Source: Ancylobacter radicis (GTDB taxonomy: Bacteria; Pseudomonadota; Alphaproteobacteria; Rhizobiales; Xanthobacteraceae). From it: a stretch of DNA of 64,000 nt. The position numbers and the translations under genes are program-made. This document shows positions 1-8,933 of the stretch, one piece after another; the first letter of the stretch is position 1, and each line of letters starts with the position of its first letter. Under the pieces are notes generated by a model. It had not been told where the DNA came from, did not search any database, and was given only the letters and a program-made list of their open reading frames with translations. The stretch spans positions 248,001 to 312,000 of the forward strand of contig NZ_JAHCQH010000014.1 of assembly GCF_018449475.1 (NCBI RefSeq). The letters are read 5' to 3'.

Positions 1-1
1 T

Positions 2-118
2 GCTCCGAGCGGAAGGGGGGCCTGGATCAGGCTCACCTTCTCCCGCGATGGCGGTTCCGCCTCGCTCAACAATAATGGTGCGGGTGAGACATCCCCCACC
101 AGTGAACACGCTGGCTGA
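2..118 (+). CDS. ntrY: NtrY sensor kinase, C-terminal tail (partial)
   Basis: An open frame enters from the left edge and stops at 116-118, giving 38 residues. It contains RGAWIRLTF, which resembles the last beta-strand of the HATPase domain of NtrY-type nitrogen-sensing histidine kinases, followed by a low-complexity tail. The stop lies 14 bases before the ntrX start, the usual ntrY-ntrX operon order in alphaproteobacteria. The assignment rests on this short segment plus position. Confidence 0.6.
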   Translation, partial: APSGRGAWIRLTFSRDGGSASLNNNGAGETSPTSEHAG

Positions 119-132
119 AGGAGAACGGACTC

Positions 133-1500
133 ATGGCGACCGATATTCTGATCGTCGACGACGAGGCCGATATTCGAGGTCTGGTAGCCGGTATTCTCGA
201 GGATGAAGGCTATAGCGCCCGCACCGCGAAAGACAGCGACGAGGCACTCGCGGCCATCGAGGCGCGTCGTCCGCATCTGATCTTCCTCGATATCTGGATC
301 GAGCGCAGCAAGCTCGACGGGCTCCAGCTTCTGGAAATCATCAAGAAGAACCACCCGGAATTGCCGGTCGTGATGATCTCCGGCCACGGCACCATCGAGA
401 CGGCCGTCGCCGCGATCCGGCAGGGCGCCTACGACTTCATCGAGAAGCCGTTCAACTCGGATCGACTGATTCTGGTGGCGGAGCGGGCGCTGGAGACGCT
501 GCGGCTCAAGCGCGAGGTGCGGGACCTCAAGCAGCGCGCCTCGGTCGCCCAGCAGCTTGTGGGCCACTCATCGGTCATCAACCAGCTGCGTCAGGCCATT
601 GAGCGTGTGGCTCCGACCAATAGCCGCATCATGATTGTCGGCCCGTCCGGGTCGGGCAAGGAACTCGCGGCACGGATGATTCATGCCGCCTCCGGCCGGG
701 CGAACGGTCCCTTCGTCGTCATCAACGCCGCCGCGATCACCCCGGAACGCATGGAAGTCGAGCTGTTCGGCGTGGAGACGGCGGACGGGCAGGGGCGCCA
801 GACCGGGGCGTTGGAGGAGGCGCATGGCGGCACGCTGTTCATCGACGAGATCGCCGATATGCCGCGTGAGACGCAGAACCGCATTCTCCGGGTTCTGGTC
901 GATCAGAACTTCCTGCGCGTCGGCGGTGCTACGCGTGTCGCGGTGGATGTGCGGATCATTTCCTCCACCGGCCGGAATCTGGAGAAGGAGATCGCGGAGG
1001 GGCGCTTCCGCGAGGATCTCTATCATCGCCTCGGCGTGGTGCCGATCCGTGTCCCCCCGCTGGCCGAGCGGCGCGACGATGTGCCGGAACTGGTCGAGTT
1101 CTTCCTGGACCAGATATCGCAGGCAACCGGCCTGCCGCGTCGACGCATCGCCGATGATGCACTCGCGGTGCTCCAGTCGCATGACTGGCCGGGCAATGTG
1201 CGCCAGCTCCGCAACAATATCGAACGGCTGCTGATCCTTGCGTCCGGCGATGTCGATGTGCCGGTCACTGCTGACATGCTGCCGCCGGATGTCGGCTCGC
1301 TGGTGCCGAGCCTGCCGAATGGCAGCGGTGGGGAGCATCTGATGGGTCTGCCGCTTCGGGATGCCCGCGAGGTGTTCGAGCGCGAATATCTGATCGCCCA
1401 GATCAGCCGCTTTGGCGGCAACATCTCACGCACGGCCGAGTTTGTCGGCATGGAGCGTTCGGCCCTCCACCGCAAGCTCAAGGCCCTGGGGATTGGCTGA
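133..1500 (+). CDS. ntrX: NtrX nitrogen-assimilation response regulator
   Basis: NtrC-family regulator of 455 residues, partner of NtrY in nitrogen and redox signalling. The receiver domain has acidic residues D9/D10 and phospho-acceptor D53 (IFLDIW), and EKPFN near residue 104. The AAA+ domain has Walker A GPSGSGKE near 171 and Walker B GTLFIDEIAD near 234. The Fis-type helix-turn-helix is at 425-455 (GGNISRTAEFVGMERSALHR). The sigma-54-contacting GAFTGA loop is absent: the stretch before Walker B reads RQTGALEEAHGGT. This is usual for NtrX and suggests it does not act as a standard sigma-54 activator. A good ribosome site (AAGGAG, 118-124) precedes the ATG. Confidence 0.96.
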   Translation: MATDILIVDDEADIRGLVAGILEDEGYSARTAKDSDEALAAIEARRPHLIFLDIWIERSKLDGLQLLEIIKKNHPELPVVMISGHGTIETAVAAIRQGAYDFIEKPFNSDRLILVAERALETLRLKREVRDLKQRASVAQQLVGHSSVINQLRQAIERVAPTNSRIMIVGPSGSGKELAARMIHAASGRANGPFVVINAAAITPERMEVELFGVETADGQGRQTGALEEAHGGTLFIDEIADMPRETQNRILRVLVDQNFLRVGGATRVAVDVRIISSTGRNLEKEIAEGRFREDLYHRLGVVPIRVPPLAERRDDVPELVEFFLDQISQATGLPRRRIADDALAVLQSHDWPGNVRQLRNNIERLLILASGDVDVPVTADMLPPDVGSLVPSLPNGSGGEHLMGLPLRDAREVFEREYLIAQISRFGGNISRTAEFVGMERSALHRKLKALGIG

Positions 1501-1616
1501 ACCGGCCGGTACCTCAACTCGCTGATCTGTGGCCTCGCGCCGAACCTGCTATAGAGTGAATCGGTAACGCAGCCCCGCGTCGCAGGGGCGGCGTGGGAGG
1601 TTCGAGCGAGGGGTTC

Positions 1617-2993
1617 ATGAAGGTCGTCATTTGCGGCGCGGGCCAGGTCGGCTTCGGCATCGCGGAACGGCTCGCCGCCGAACAGAACGACGTTTCGATC
1701 ATCGATACGTCGCCTCGCCTTATTCAGGCTGTGACCGATTCGCTCGATGTGCGCGGCTTCGTCGGGCACGGATCGCATCCCGATGTGCTCGCGCGCGCTG
1801 GCCTTGATGCGGCAGACATGCTCATTGCCGTCACACTGCATGACGAGGTGAACATGATCGCGTGCCAGGTAGGGCACGCGCTGTTCGATGTGCCGACCAA
1901 GATCGCGCGGGTGAGAGCGCAGACCTACCTTCAGGGACACTGGCGCGACCTGTTCTCCCGCGATCATCTGCCGATCGACGTGGTGATTTCGCCGGAAATC
2001 GAAGTCGGCGAGATGGTGCTGCGGCGCCTCTCGCTGCCCGGCGCCGTCGATACGGTAAGCTTCGCCGAAGGCAACGTCGTCGTAGTGGGCGTGCGCTGTC
2101 TTGATGACTGCCCGGTCCTCGATACGCCGTTGCGCCAGCTTACGGATCTATTCCCGGATCTGCAGGCGGTGGTGGTCGCGGTGAACCGCCGCGGCAAGGT
2201 GTTCGTGCCGCACAGCACGGATGCTCTGCTTGCCGGCGATATCGCCTATTTCGTCGCGCAGAGCGACCAGGTGACGCGCACCCTCTCCATTTTCGGCCAT
2301 GACGAACCGCCGGCACAGCGCATCGTGGTCGCTGGCGGCGGCAATATCGGGCTCTACGTCGCTCGCGAACTTGAACTGCGCAATCCGCGCGCCCGCATCA
2401 AGATCATCGAGGATAACGCCGCTCGATCGGAGGTCATCGCGCAGGAACTCACCCGCTGCGTCGTCCTGCGTGGCAGCGCGCTCGACCGCGCCATTCTTGA
2501 GGAAGCGAGCGTCGGCGACGCGGACACGGTCATCGCCGTGACCAATGACGACCGGGTGAACATCCTCTCCTGTCTTCTGTCCAAGGAACTGGGGGCGAAG
2601 CGCATGCTCTCGCTGCTCAATGATCCGAACTATCCCGCCTTTGCCCGCGGGCTGGGTATCGACGCCTATGTGAATCCGCGTCAGATCACCGTCTCGAAGA
2701 TTCTCCAGCATGTCCGTAAGGGCCGTATTCGCGGCGTCCACTCCCTGCTCAATGGGGCAGGGGAGGTGATCGAGGCCGAGGCGCTGGAGACGTCCCCGCT
2801 GGTCGGCAAGCCGCTGAAGCAGCTCGACCTGTTCGATGGCATGCGTATCGGTGCCGTCGTCCGCGCCGGGCGGGTGATCCTCCCGCGTGGCGATACCATC
2901 ATTCAGGCCCGCGATCGGGTCGTGATGTTCGCGCTCGCCGAGCGGGTGAAGCGCGTGGAGCAGTTGTTCCGCGTCAGCCTCGAATTCTTCTGA
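1617..2993 (+). CDS. trkA: TrkA, NAD-binding subunit of Trk potassium uptake
   Basis: Cytosolic regulatory ring protein of the Trk potassium system, 458 residues. It has two RCK modules, each opening with a Rossmann glycine motif: CGAGQVGFG near residue 6 and VAGGGNIGLY near residue 237. Acidic residues after each second beta strand (IIDTS, IIEDN) fit NAD(H) binding. The ATG at 1617 gives the classical MKVVICGAGQVG start; an in-frame ATG 24 bases upstream would add eight unconserved residues. It is followed nine bases later by its membrane partner trkH, so the two are probably translated from one message. Confidence 0.95.
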   Translation: MKVVICGAGQVGFGIAERLAAEQNDVSIIDTSPRLIQAVTDSLDVRGFVGHGSHPDVLARAGLDAADMLIAVTLHDEVNMIACQVGHALFDVPTKIARVRAQTYLQGHWRDLFSRDHLPIDVVISPEIEVGEMVLRRLSLPGAVDTVSFAEGNVVVVGVRCLDDCPVLDTPLRQLTDLFPDLQAVVVAVNRRGKVFVPHSTDALLAGDIAYFVAQSDQVTRTLSIFGHDEPPAQRIVVAGGGNIGLYVARELELRNPRARIKIIEDNAARSEVIAQELTRCVVLRGSALDRAILEEASVGDADTVIAVTNDDRVNILSCLLSKELGAKRMLSLLNDPNYPAFARGLGIDAYVNPRQITVSKILQHVRKGRIRGVHSLLNGAGEVIEAEALETSPLVGKPLKQLDLFDGMRIGAVVRAGRVILPRGDTIIQARDRVVMFALAERVKRVEQLFRVSLEFF

Positions 2994-3002
2994 GAGCCGC
3001 CG

Positions 3003-4451
3003 ATGACCGCCGTCGCTCGTCACAGCGCCTTCGCTGCGGCTGTCATGGCCGGCTTCATGCTGGTGGCTGCCCTGGTGGCGCTGTTTCGCAATGAGAGCGG
3101 TGCCGACGTCTTTCTTGCGACGGCGCTGCTGACGATCTTCGGGGCCGGAGCCGTGTTTCTGGCTGTCCGCAACCGCCCGGCGAGGCTCGACCGGCGGTCC
3201 GCCTTTGCCTTGCTGGTCATTCTCTGGGGCGGGGTTCCACTCTTGGCGGCGCTGCCTGTCGCCGCGACCACCTCGCTTGGTCCTATGGGCGCCTGGCTGG
3301 AGGCGGCTTCTGCCTTCACCACGACGGGTCCCGTGCAGATCCACGATATTGACGGCGTCCCGCGGGCTACATTGGCGTGGTTGCTGACGCTGCAATGGGG
3401 CGGTGGTCTTCTTACCCTGATCGGCTTTGTTGCCGTGCTCGGGCCTGCGGGTATTGGGGGCTTGCCGGACCGTAGCGCCCGCGCGACCCTGCTCGGGGCA
3501 AGCGAGACGTCGGCACTGGAGGATGCGTTGCGGGTCGTGCTGCCGATCTATCTCGGCGCGACGGTAATCTGCACCTTCCTGCTGTTCGCCGCCGGGGAGC
3601 GCATGTTCGACGCGCTCGGCCTTGCTGGCGCAGCCCTGTCGACGGGTGGATTGCTGCCGGATGAAGACGGCATGGCCGCGCATGGGCATTCCATCGTCAA
3701 GCTCATCTTCATGGTCTTCATGCTCGTCGGTGCGACCAGCATTCTCTGGCAGCGCCTGTTGCTCACCCGGCGTTTCAATCTCGCTTTGGGGCAGCAGGAG
3801 AACATTGCGTTGCTCATGCTCGTGGTGGTGCTGGGCATCATCGCGGCCGCCATCGACTATAACAGTGCCGCGAGCCCTCTCTTCCTGCCGCTGGCGCTGG
3901 AGGATGGTCTCTTCACGGCCGTGTCACTCGTGACAACGACCGGGGTCGAGCCGCATGGCGGCGCCTTCGCCAGCCTGCCGATCGTCCTGGTTGCGGCGGT
4001 GGTTTTCGTCGGCGGAGCGAGCTTCTCCACGGCCGGGGGCATCAAATTGTACCGTGCGGGTATTATGGGCCTGCAGGGTTATCTCGAACTGGAGCGCCTG
4101 ATTCATCCGCACGCGGTCCGGCCGCGGCGGCTCGGGCAGCAGCACATCACGCTTCAGATGATGAAGGCCATCTGGATCATGTTTGGTGTTGCCTGCACCA
4201 GCGTTGCCGTTCTCACCATTACGCTGGCACCGGCGATGCCCAGTTTTGAGGCGTCCTTCATGGCCGCGCTCTCTGCGCTGTGGAATGTCGGACCTATCTA
4301 CGGGGCGGGCTGGGAGACCAGCAGCGTCTGGCCGGTCTGGACCGGTCTGCCGGTCTACGCGCAGGTGATATTGATTATTGCCATGACCATGGGGCGGTTG
4401 GAGATTCTTCTCGTCCTTGGTCTCGCCAACTTTGCTTTCTGGCGGCGTTGA
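3003..4451 (+). CDS. trkH: TrkH potassium channel subunit
   Basis: Integral membrane potassium translocation subunit of 482 residues, rich in hydrophobic helices. The four selectivity-filter repeats of the SKT/Trk fold can be followed through their glycines: FTTTGPV near residue 103, ALSTGGLL near 210, VTTTGVEP near 312 and LWNVGPIYG near 428. It follows trkA directly, and TrkA would bind its cytoplasmic face and gate it. Length and four-filter layout match the family. Confidence 0.93.
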   Translation: MTAVARHSAFAAAVMAGFMLVAALVALFRNESGADVFLATALLTIFGAGAVFLAVRNRPARLDRRSAFALLVILWGGVPLLAALPVAATTSLGPMGAWLEAASAFTTTGPVQIHDIDGVPRATLAWLLTLQWGGGLLTLIGFVAVLGPAGIGGLPDRSARATLLGASETSALEDALRVVLPIYLGATVICTFLLFAAGERMFDALGLAGAALSTGGLLPDEDGMAAHGHSIVKLIFMVFMLVGATSILWQRLLLTRRFNLALGQQENIALLMLVVVLGIIAAAIDYNSAASPLFLPLALEDGLFTAVSLVTTTGVEPHGGAFASLPIVLVAAVVFVGGASFSTAGGIKLYRAGIMGLQGYLELERLIHPHAVRPRRLGQQHITLQMMKAIWIMFGVACTSVAVLTITLAPAMPSFEASFMAALSALWNVGPIYGAGWETSSVWPVWTGLPVYAQVILIIAMTMGRLEILLVLGLANFAFWRR

Positions 4452-4477
4452 TGCCGCCGTCGATCTATGGGTGAGTC

Positions 4478-5338
4478 ATGTCGCGCATCGCTTATGTGAA
4501 CGGACAATATGTGCCGCACGGTCAGGCCTATGTGCACATCGAGGATCGCGGCTACCAGTTCGCCGACGGGGTCTATGAGGTGTGCGAGGTGCGCGCCGGG
4601 CGGATGATCGACGAGCGGCGCCACATGGAACGGCTGGAGCGGTCCCTGCGCGAGATGCGCATGGCCATGCCGATGCCGCTGAAGGCGCTCGGCATCGTGC
4701 TGCGGGAGACGATCCGCCGGAACCGGGTTCGCGACGGGTTCGTCTATCTGCAGGTGACGCGGGGCGTCGCGCCGCGCGATCATTATTTCCCCGCGCCGGG
4801 CACGCCTCCGTCCATCGTGGTGACGGCCCGCCATGTCGACCCCGCCAAGGGGGACGCACTGGCCCTTCAGGGCATGGCCGTCATCACCGTGCCAGAGAAC
4901 CGCTGGGAGCGGGTGGACATCAAGACCGTCGGGCTGCTGCCCAACGTTCTCGCCAAGCAGGCGGCGAAGGAAGCGGGCGCACGCGAAGCCTGGTTCGTGG
5001 ATGCGGAGGGTAGGGTAACGGAAGGTGGCTCGACCAACGCCTGGATCGTCACCCGCGACGGCAAGCTGGTCACCCGCCCCGCCGAGAGCGGCATCCTGCG
5101 CGGAATTACACGCACCGTGATGATGGATGTCGCGGAGAAACTGCAGATCCGCGTCGAGGAACGTCCCTTCACCGTGGTCGAGGCGTTGGCGGCAAGGGAG
5201 GCCTTCGTCACCTCGGCGACCAATTTCGCCATGCCCGTGGTGCGAATCGACGGGCAGGTCATTGGTGATGGGATACCGGGTCCGGTGACACGCGCGCTGC
5301 GCGAGAACTTCCATCACCATGCGGAAATCGCAGATTAA
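4478..5338 (+). CDS. dat: D-amino-acid transaminase
   Basis: Fold-type IV PLP aminotransferase of 286 residues, interconverting D-alanine/D-glutamate and 2-oxo acids for peptidoglycan precursors. The PLP lysine is K149 in DIKTVGLLPN, followed by NVLAKQAAKEAGA and the EGGSTNAW cofactor loop typical of the DAAT/BCAT/ADCL family. The N-terminus (YVNGQYVPHGQAYVHIEDRG) matches D-amino-acid transaminases better than branched-chain enzymes. It lies 26 bases after trkH and upstream of hfq, a conserved order in Rhizobiales. Substrate range is inferred from family. Confidence 0.88.
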   Translation: MSRIAYVNGQYVPHGQAYVHIEDRGYQFADGVYEVCEVRAGRMIDERRHMERLERSLREMRMAMPMPLKALGIVLRETIRRNRVRDGFVYLQVTRGVAPRDHYFPAPGTPPSIVVTARHVDPAKGDALALQGMAVITVPENRWERVDIKTVGLLPNVLAKQAAKEAGAREAWFVDAEGRVTEGGSTNAWIVTRDGKLVTRPAESGILRGITRTVMMDVAEKLQIRVEERPFTVVEALAAREAFVTSATNFAMPVVRIDGQVIGDGIPGPVTRALRENFHHHAEIAD

Positions 5339-5381
5339 TGCTGCTTAACCGCTTGCCAGACGAAAGCATCTTGCGCGATAG

Positions 5382-5397
5382 GCATGGTGTGCCATGC
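5382..5397. repeat. 16-bp perfect palindrome in the dat-hfq gap
   Basis: GCATGG-TGTG-CCATGC forms six-base arms and a four-base loop in the 167-base gap before hfq. No T-tract follows, so it is not a canonical terminator. It could be an operator or a structure in the hfq leader. A weak promoter-like TTGCCA lies just upstream near 5354. No function is assigned. Confidence 0.35.
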
Positions 5398-5505
5398 TTG
5401 TCACGCACATCTTCCTAGCGAAGGCTCCCCGGACGGGGGCGTTCTCCTCCGAAGATGGCCGCGCCGACACGACGAGCAACAACAAACAAACGGATCAAAA
5501 AAACC

Positions 5506-5757
5506 ATGGCCGCGGAACGTTCACAGAACCTCCAGGACACCTTTCTCAACCACGTCCGCAAGAACAAGACCCCCCTCACGATCTTCCTCGTCAACGGCGT
5601 CAAGCTGCAGGGCGTCGTGACCTGGTTCGACAATTTCTGCGTGCTGCTGCGCCGGGATGGTCATTCCCAGCTTGTCTACAAGCACGCCATCTCGACCATC
5701 ATGCCGGGTCACCCTGTCCAGCTCTTCGAGCCGGACGAGACGGCGGAGAAGGGCTGA
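5506..5757 (+). CDS. hfq: Hfq RNA chaperone
   Basis: Hexameric Sm-like RNA chaperone of 83 residues that promotes small-RNA/mRNA pairing and controls stability and translation. The Sm1 motif covers [20 protein letters not shown] and the Sm2 motif contains YKHAISTI, with the proximal-face Q8 region (SQNLQD) present. The frame is open further upstream, but [10 protein letters not shown] is the conserved N-terminus, so ATG 5506 is chosen. The C-terminal tail is short ([11 protein letters not shown]), as in other alphaproteobacteria. hflX follows after one base. Confidence 0.97.
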   Translation: MAAERSQNLQDTFLNHVRKNKTPLTIFLVNGVKLQGVVTWFDNFCVLLRRDGHSQLVYKHAISTIMPGHPVQLFEPDETAEKG

Positions 5758-5758
5758 G

Positions 5759-7153
5759 TTGGAACTGAAGGGTACGCGTCAGGCTTCGGAAGCTCGCTCG
5801 GCGGGACCGGAGTCGGGCGGCCCGCGGGGCGATACCACCAAGGTCGTGGTGCTGGTTCCCTTCCTCACGCGCCGCGCCGAAGCGGATGCGGTGCCCCGCC
5901 GCTCGCTCGAAGCCCGCGTCGACGAGGCGGTGGGGCTGGCGCTTGCCATTGATCTCGATGTCGTGGCCGCGCTGCCCATCGGACTTGGACAAATCCGCCC
6001 CGCTACCTATCTCGGCTCCGGCAAGGTCGAGGAGATTGCCGGCATCGTCGCGGCCGAGGATGCCGGCCTTGTGTTCGTCGACGCGCCGCTCAGTCCGGTG
6101 CAGCAGCGCAATCTCGAAAAAGCGTTTTCCGCCAAGGTCATCGACCGGACAGCTCTTATCTTGGAGATATTCGGGCAGCGCGCCCGTACCAAGGAGGGTG
6201 TGTTGCAGGTCGAGCTGGCGCATCTGAATTATCAGCGCAGCCGGCTGGTTCGCTCGTGGACCCATCTGGAGCGGCAGCGCGGTGGTTTCGGCTTTCTCGG
6301 TGGACCGGGCGAGACGCAGATCGAAGCCGACCGTCGCCTCATCGGCGAGCGCATCGTCAAGATCGAGCGCGAACTGGAGCAGGTGAAGCGCACCCGTGCG
6401 CTGCATCGCGCCAGCCGCAAGAAGGTGCCTTACCCGGTGGTGGCACTGGTCGGCTACACCAATGCCGGCAAGTCGACCCTGTTCAACCGGCTCACCCAGG
6501 CGGAGGTGATGGCGCAGGATCTGTTGTTTGCCACGCTGGACCCTACCTTGCGGGCGGTCCAGCTCCCGAGCGGTGAGCGGATCATCCTGTCCGATACGGT
6601 GGGGTTCATTTCCGAGCTGCCGACCCAACTCGTCGCCGCCTTCCGCGCAACTCTGGAAGAGGTGATCGAGGCGGATGTCATTCTGCATGTGCGCGACATG
6701 TCGCATGAGGATGCGCAGGCGCAGGCTTCTGACGTCGAGGGCGTGCTGGGTGATCTGGATATCGACCCTCAGGACCATCAGCGGGTGATCGAAGTCTGGA
6801 ACAAGATCGACCGGCTCAGCGAAGACGATCGGACCAGCCTGTTCAACACCGTAGAGCGCCGTGAAGGCGATGAGCGGCCGGTTCCCGTGTCGGCGCTGAC
6901 AGGGGAGGGCGTTGAAGGGCTTCTCCTTGCGATTTCAAGGCGTCTCGCCCGTGACCGGGTCAGTCTCAAGGTCGACCTTGAAGCGTCCGATGGCGAGGGG
7001 CTCAGCTGGCTGTACCGGCACACCGAGGTGATGGAGCGGCGGCAGGACGAAGAGGGCCATCTGCATCTGGCGGTCCGCGTGCCGCCCGACCGTGCAGAAC
7101 ATATCGAGCGCCGCTTCGGGGGCCGGCGGCTTCCCGCCAGCCGGCGCGGATAA
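5759..7153 (+). CDS. hflX: HflX ribosome-associated GTPase
   Basis: HflX/ObgE-class GTPase of about 464 residues that rescues or splits stalled ribosomes. The N-terminal glycine-rich HflX domain includes LGSGKVEEIAGIV and GQRARTKEG; the G domain has G1 GYTNAGKST, G3 DTVGFI and G4 NKID. No ATG occurs between the hfq stop and the conserved region. The best start is TTG at 5759, placed correctly after GGAGAAGGG (5745-5753) and one base past hfq. Starting further upstream would overlap hfq extensively. Convergent with mazG. Confidence 0.92.
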   Translation: MELKGTRQASEARSAGPESGGPRGDTTKVVVLVPFLTRRAEADAVPRRSLEARVDEAVGLALAIDLDVVAALPIGLGQIRPATYLGSGKVEEIAGIVAAEDAGLVFVDAPLSPVQQRNLEKAFSAKVIDRTALILEIFGQRARTKEGVLQVELAHLNYQRSRLVRSWTHLERQRGGFGFLGGPGETQIEADRRLIGERIVKIERELEQVKRTRALHRASRKKVPYPVVALVGYTNAGKSTLFNRLTQAEVMAQDLLFATLDPTLRAVQLPSGERIILSDTVGFISELPTQLVAAFRATLEEVIEADVILHVRDMSHEDAQAQASDVEGVLGDLDIDPQDHQRVIEVWNKIDRLSEDDRTSLFNTVERREGDERPVPVSALTGEGVEGLLLAISRRLARDRVSLKVDLEASDGEGLSWLYRHTEVMERRQDEEGHLHLAVRVPPDRAEHIERRFGGRRLPASRRG

Positions 7154-7159
7154 TACGCG

Positions 7160-8026
7160 TCAGGTTGTGGGGGTCTTGTCGGGGGCAGGGGGCGTCGCCC
7201 TCCCCTTGGCCTCCTGCCACAGCGCCTCCATCTCATCGAGACTTGCCTCAGTGGGCGTGCGGCCGGCTTCTGCCAGCCTGTCCTCGATGAAGGAGAAGCG
7301 GCTGACGAATTTCTGGTTGGTGCCTCTCAGAGCGGCCTCGGGATCGACCCCCAGATGCCGCGCCAGATTGGCGAGGGCAAACAGAAGATCGCCGACCTCG
7401 CCCGCTGCGGCCGCCTCACGGTCGCCGGCCGCGATCTCGACTTCGACCTCGTCGATTTCCTCACGGATCTTGTCGAGCACCATCCGGGTATCCGGCCAAT
7501 CGAAGCCGACCGTGGCCGCTTTGGCCTGGAGCTTAACGGCGCGGGTGAGGGCGGGTGTCGCCACCGGAACGCTTGCCAGAAGACGCGGCTGATCCGGCTC
7601 CGCCGCTTCGCCCCGCAGGCGCCGCCGTTCGGCCCGTGTGACTTTCTCCTCGGCCTTGATCGCGTCCCACGCGGCATTCACGGCGCCGACATCGCGGGTG
7701 CCGGCCGCCCCGAAGACATGGGGATGCCGACGGATCATCTTGGCCGTGATGGCCCCGACGACGTCGCCGAAATCGAAGGCGCCTTCTTCCTCGGCGATAC
7801 GGGCATGAAACACGACCTGAAGAAGAAGGTCGCCCAGTTCGTCGCACAGATCATCGGTGTCGCCGCGCGCGATCGCATCTGCGACCTCGTAGGCTTCTTC
7901 GATCGTGTAGGGGGCGATGGTGGCGAAGCTCTGCTCTAGATCCCACGGACAGCCCGTGCCCGGTGTCCGCAGCGCCACCATGATCTCAAGGAGGCGACGA
8001 ATGTCGCGGGAAGGCGTCATTTCCAT
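7160..8026 (-). CDS. mazG: MazG nucleoside triphosphate pyrophosphohydrolase
   Basis: Housecleaning enzyme of 288 residues that hydrolyses (d)NTPs to monophosphates. It has tandem MazG domains: the first contains GCPWDLEQSFATIAPYTIEE and EEAYEVADAI, the second EIDEVEVEIAAG with the acidic metal-binding EExxE-type pattern. Length is typical of the full two-domain form. It is convergent with hflX, six bases apart, the conserved rhizobial arrangement. The start could be the ATG at 8026 or the one six bases inside. Confidence 0.94.
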   Translation of the reverse strand: MEMTPSRDIRRLLEIMVALRTPGTGCPWDLEQSFATIAPYTIEEAYEVADAIARGDTDDLCDELGDLLLQVVFHARIAEEEGAFDFGDVVGAITAKMIRRHPHVFGAAGTRDVGAVNAAWDAIKAEEKVTRAERRRLRGEAAEPDQPRLLASVPVATPALTRAVKLQAKAATVGFDWPDTRMVLDKIREEIDEVEVEIAAGDREAAAAGEVGDLLFALANLARHLGVDPEAALRGTNQKFVSRFSFIEDRLAEAGRTPTEASLDEMEALWQEAKGRATPPAPDKTPTT

Positions 8027-8114
8027 CGATCAGTGACTCGCAGAAGACATATTATGGAAAACAAAACAGTATGGTGGCCGGGTGAACGTGTTCAATAATG
8101 GTCGTAACCACCTG

Positions 8115-8915
8115 TCAGAGCGTGATTTTCAGTCCATCGTGAGCCGCGATCACGCCTTCTGGCAGTTCGCTCATGAGCGTCCGGTAGTCCAGATCGGTGT
8201 GCATGTTGGTCAGCACCGCGCGCCCTGGCTTGACCCGGGCTATCCATTCCAGCGCCTCGCCCAGCGAGAAATGCGTGGGATGCGGCCGCGGCCGCAGCGC
8301 GTCTACGATCCACAGGTCGAGGTTCTCCAGGAACGGCAGGCTCTCATCCGGCAGGTCGTGCAGGTCGCTGGAATAAGCTAGCCCGCCGATACGAAAGCCG
8401 AAGGAGATGATGTTGCCGTGGAACTGGCGGAAGGCTGTCGCTTCGATCGGGCCGCCGGGGCCGTCGACGTGGATCGTATCGCCGTGCCCGTACCGGTGTT
8501 CGTTGAGGATCGGCGGGTAATCGCTGCCCGGCGGCGTCTCGAAGCAGTAACCGAAACGCTGATGCATGATGGCCGAGGTTTCCGCATCCAACCACAGATC
8601 CATCCGCCGCCGGTGCTGGATGGTCAGCGGACGTACATCGTCGATGCCGTGGGTGTGGTCGGCATGCTCATGGGTGATGAGAATGCCGTCCAGATGGTCG
8701 ACGTCGGCGTCGAGCAACTGCTCGCGCAGATCCGGCGAGGTGTCGATAAGGACGCGGGTCGGGGAGGCGACGCCTTCCGCGAACCGCTCCACCAGCATGG
8801 AACAGCGGCGCCGCCGGTTGCGTGGTTCATTGGGGTCGCATGCACCCCACCCCTGCCCCACTCGCGGCACTCCGCCCGACGAGCCGCAGCCGAGGATGGT
8901 GAAGGTCAAAGCCAT
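8115..8915 (-). CDS. MBL-fold metallo-hydrolase (PhnP/RNase Z-like)
   Basis: Metallo-beta-lactamase-fold phosphodiesterase-like protein of 266 residues. It begins with LGCGSSGGVPRVGQGWGACDP and has the metal motif ITHEHADHTHGIDD, later histidines LTNMHTDLDY, and the glycine-rich start typical of the PhnP group. The gene follows tatD on the minus strand with an 18-base gap and is normally found in the metG-tatD-MBL cluster. The substrate is not evident from sequence; cyclic phosphodiester hydrolysis is the family expectation. Confidence 0.85.
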   Translation of the reverse strand: MALTFTILGCGSSGGVPRVGQGWGACDPNEPRNRRRRCSMLVERFAEGVASPTRVLIDTSPDLREQLLDADVDHLDGILITHEHADHTHGIDDVRPLTIQHRRRMDLWLDAETSAIMHQRFGYCFETPPGSDYPPILNEHRYGHGDTIHVDGPGGPIEATAFRQFHGNIISFGFRIGGLAYSSDLHDLPDESLPFLENLDLWIVDALRPRPHPTHFSLGEALEWIARVKPGRAVLTNMHTDLDYRTLMSELPEGVIAAHDGLKITL

Positions 8916-8933
8916 GCGTCAGCGTCGCTCGCT

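Noticed and set aside
2148-3689. Minus-strand open frame of about 513 codons across trkA-trkH
   Set aside because: Overlaps two well supported genes on the other strand; the translation is low-complexity Arg/Gln/His-rich with no motif.
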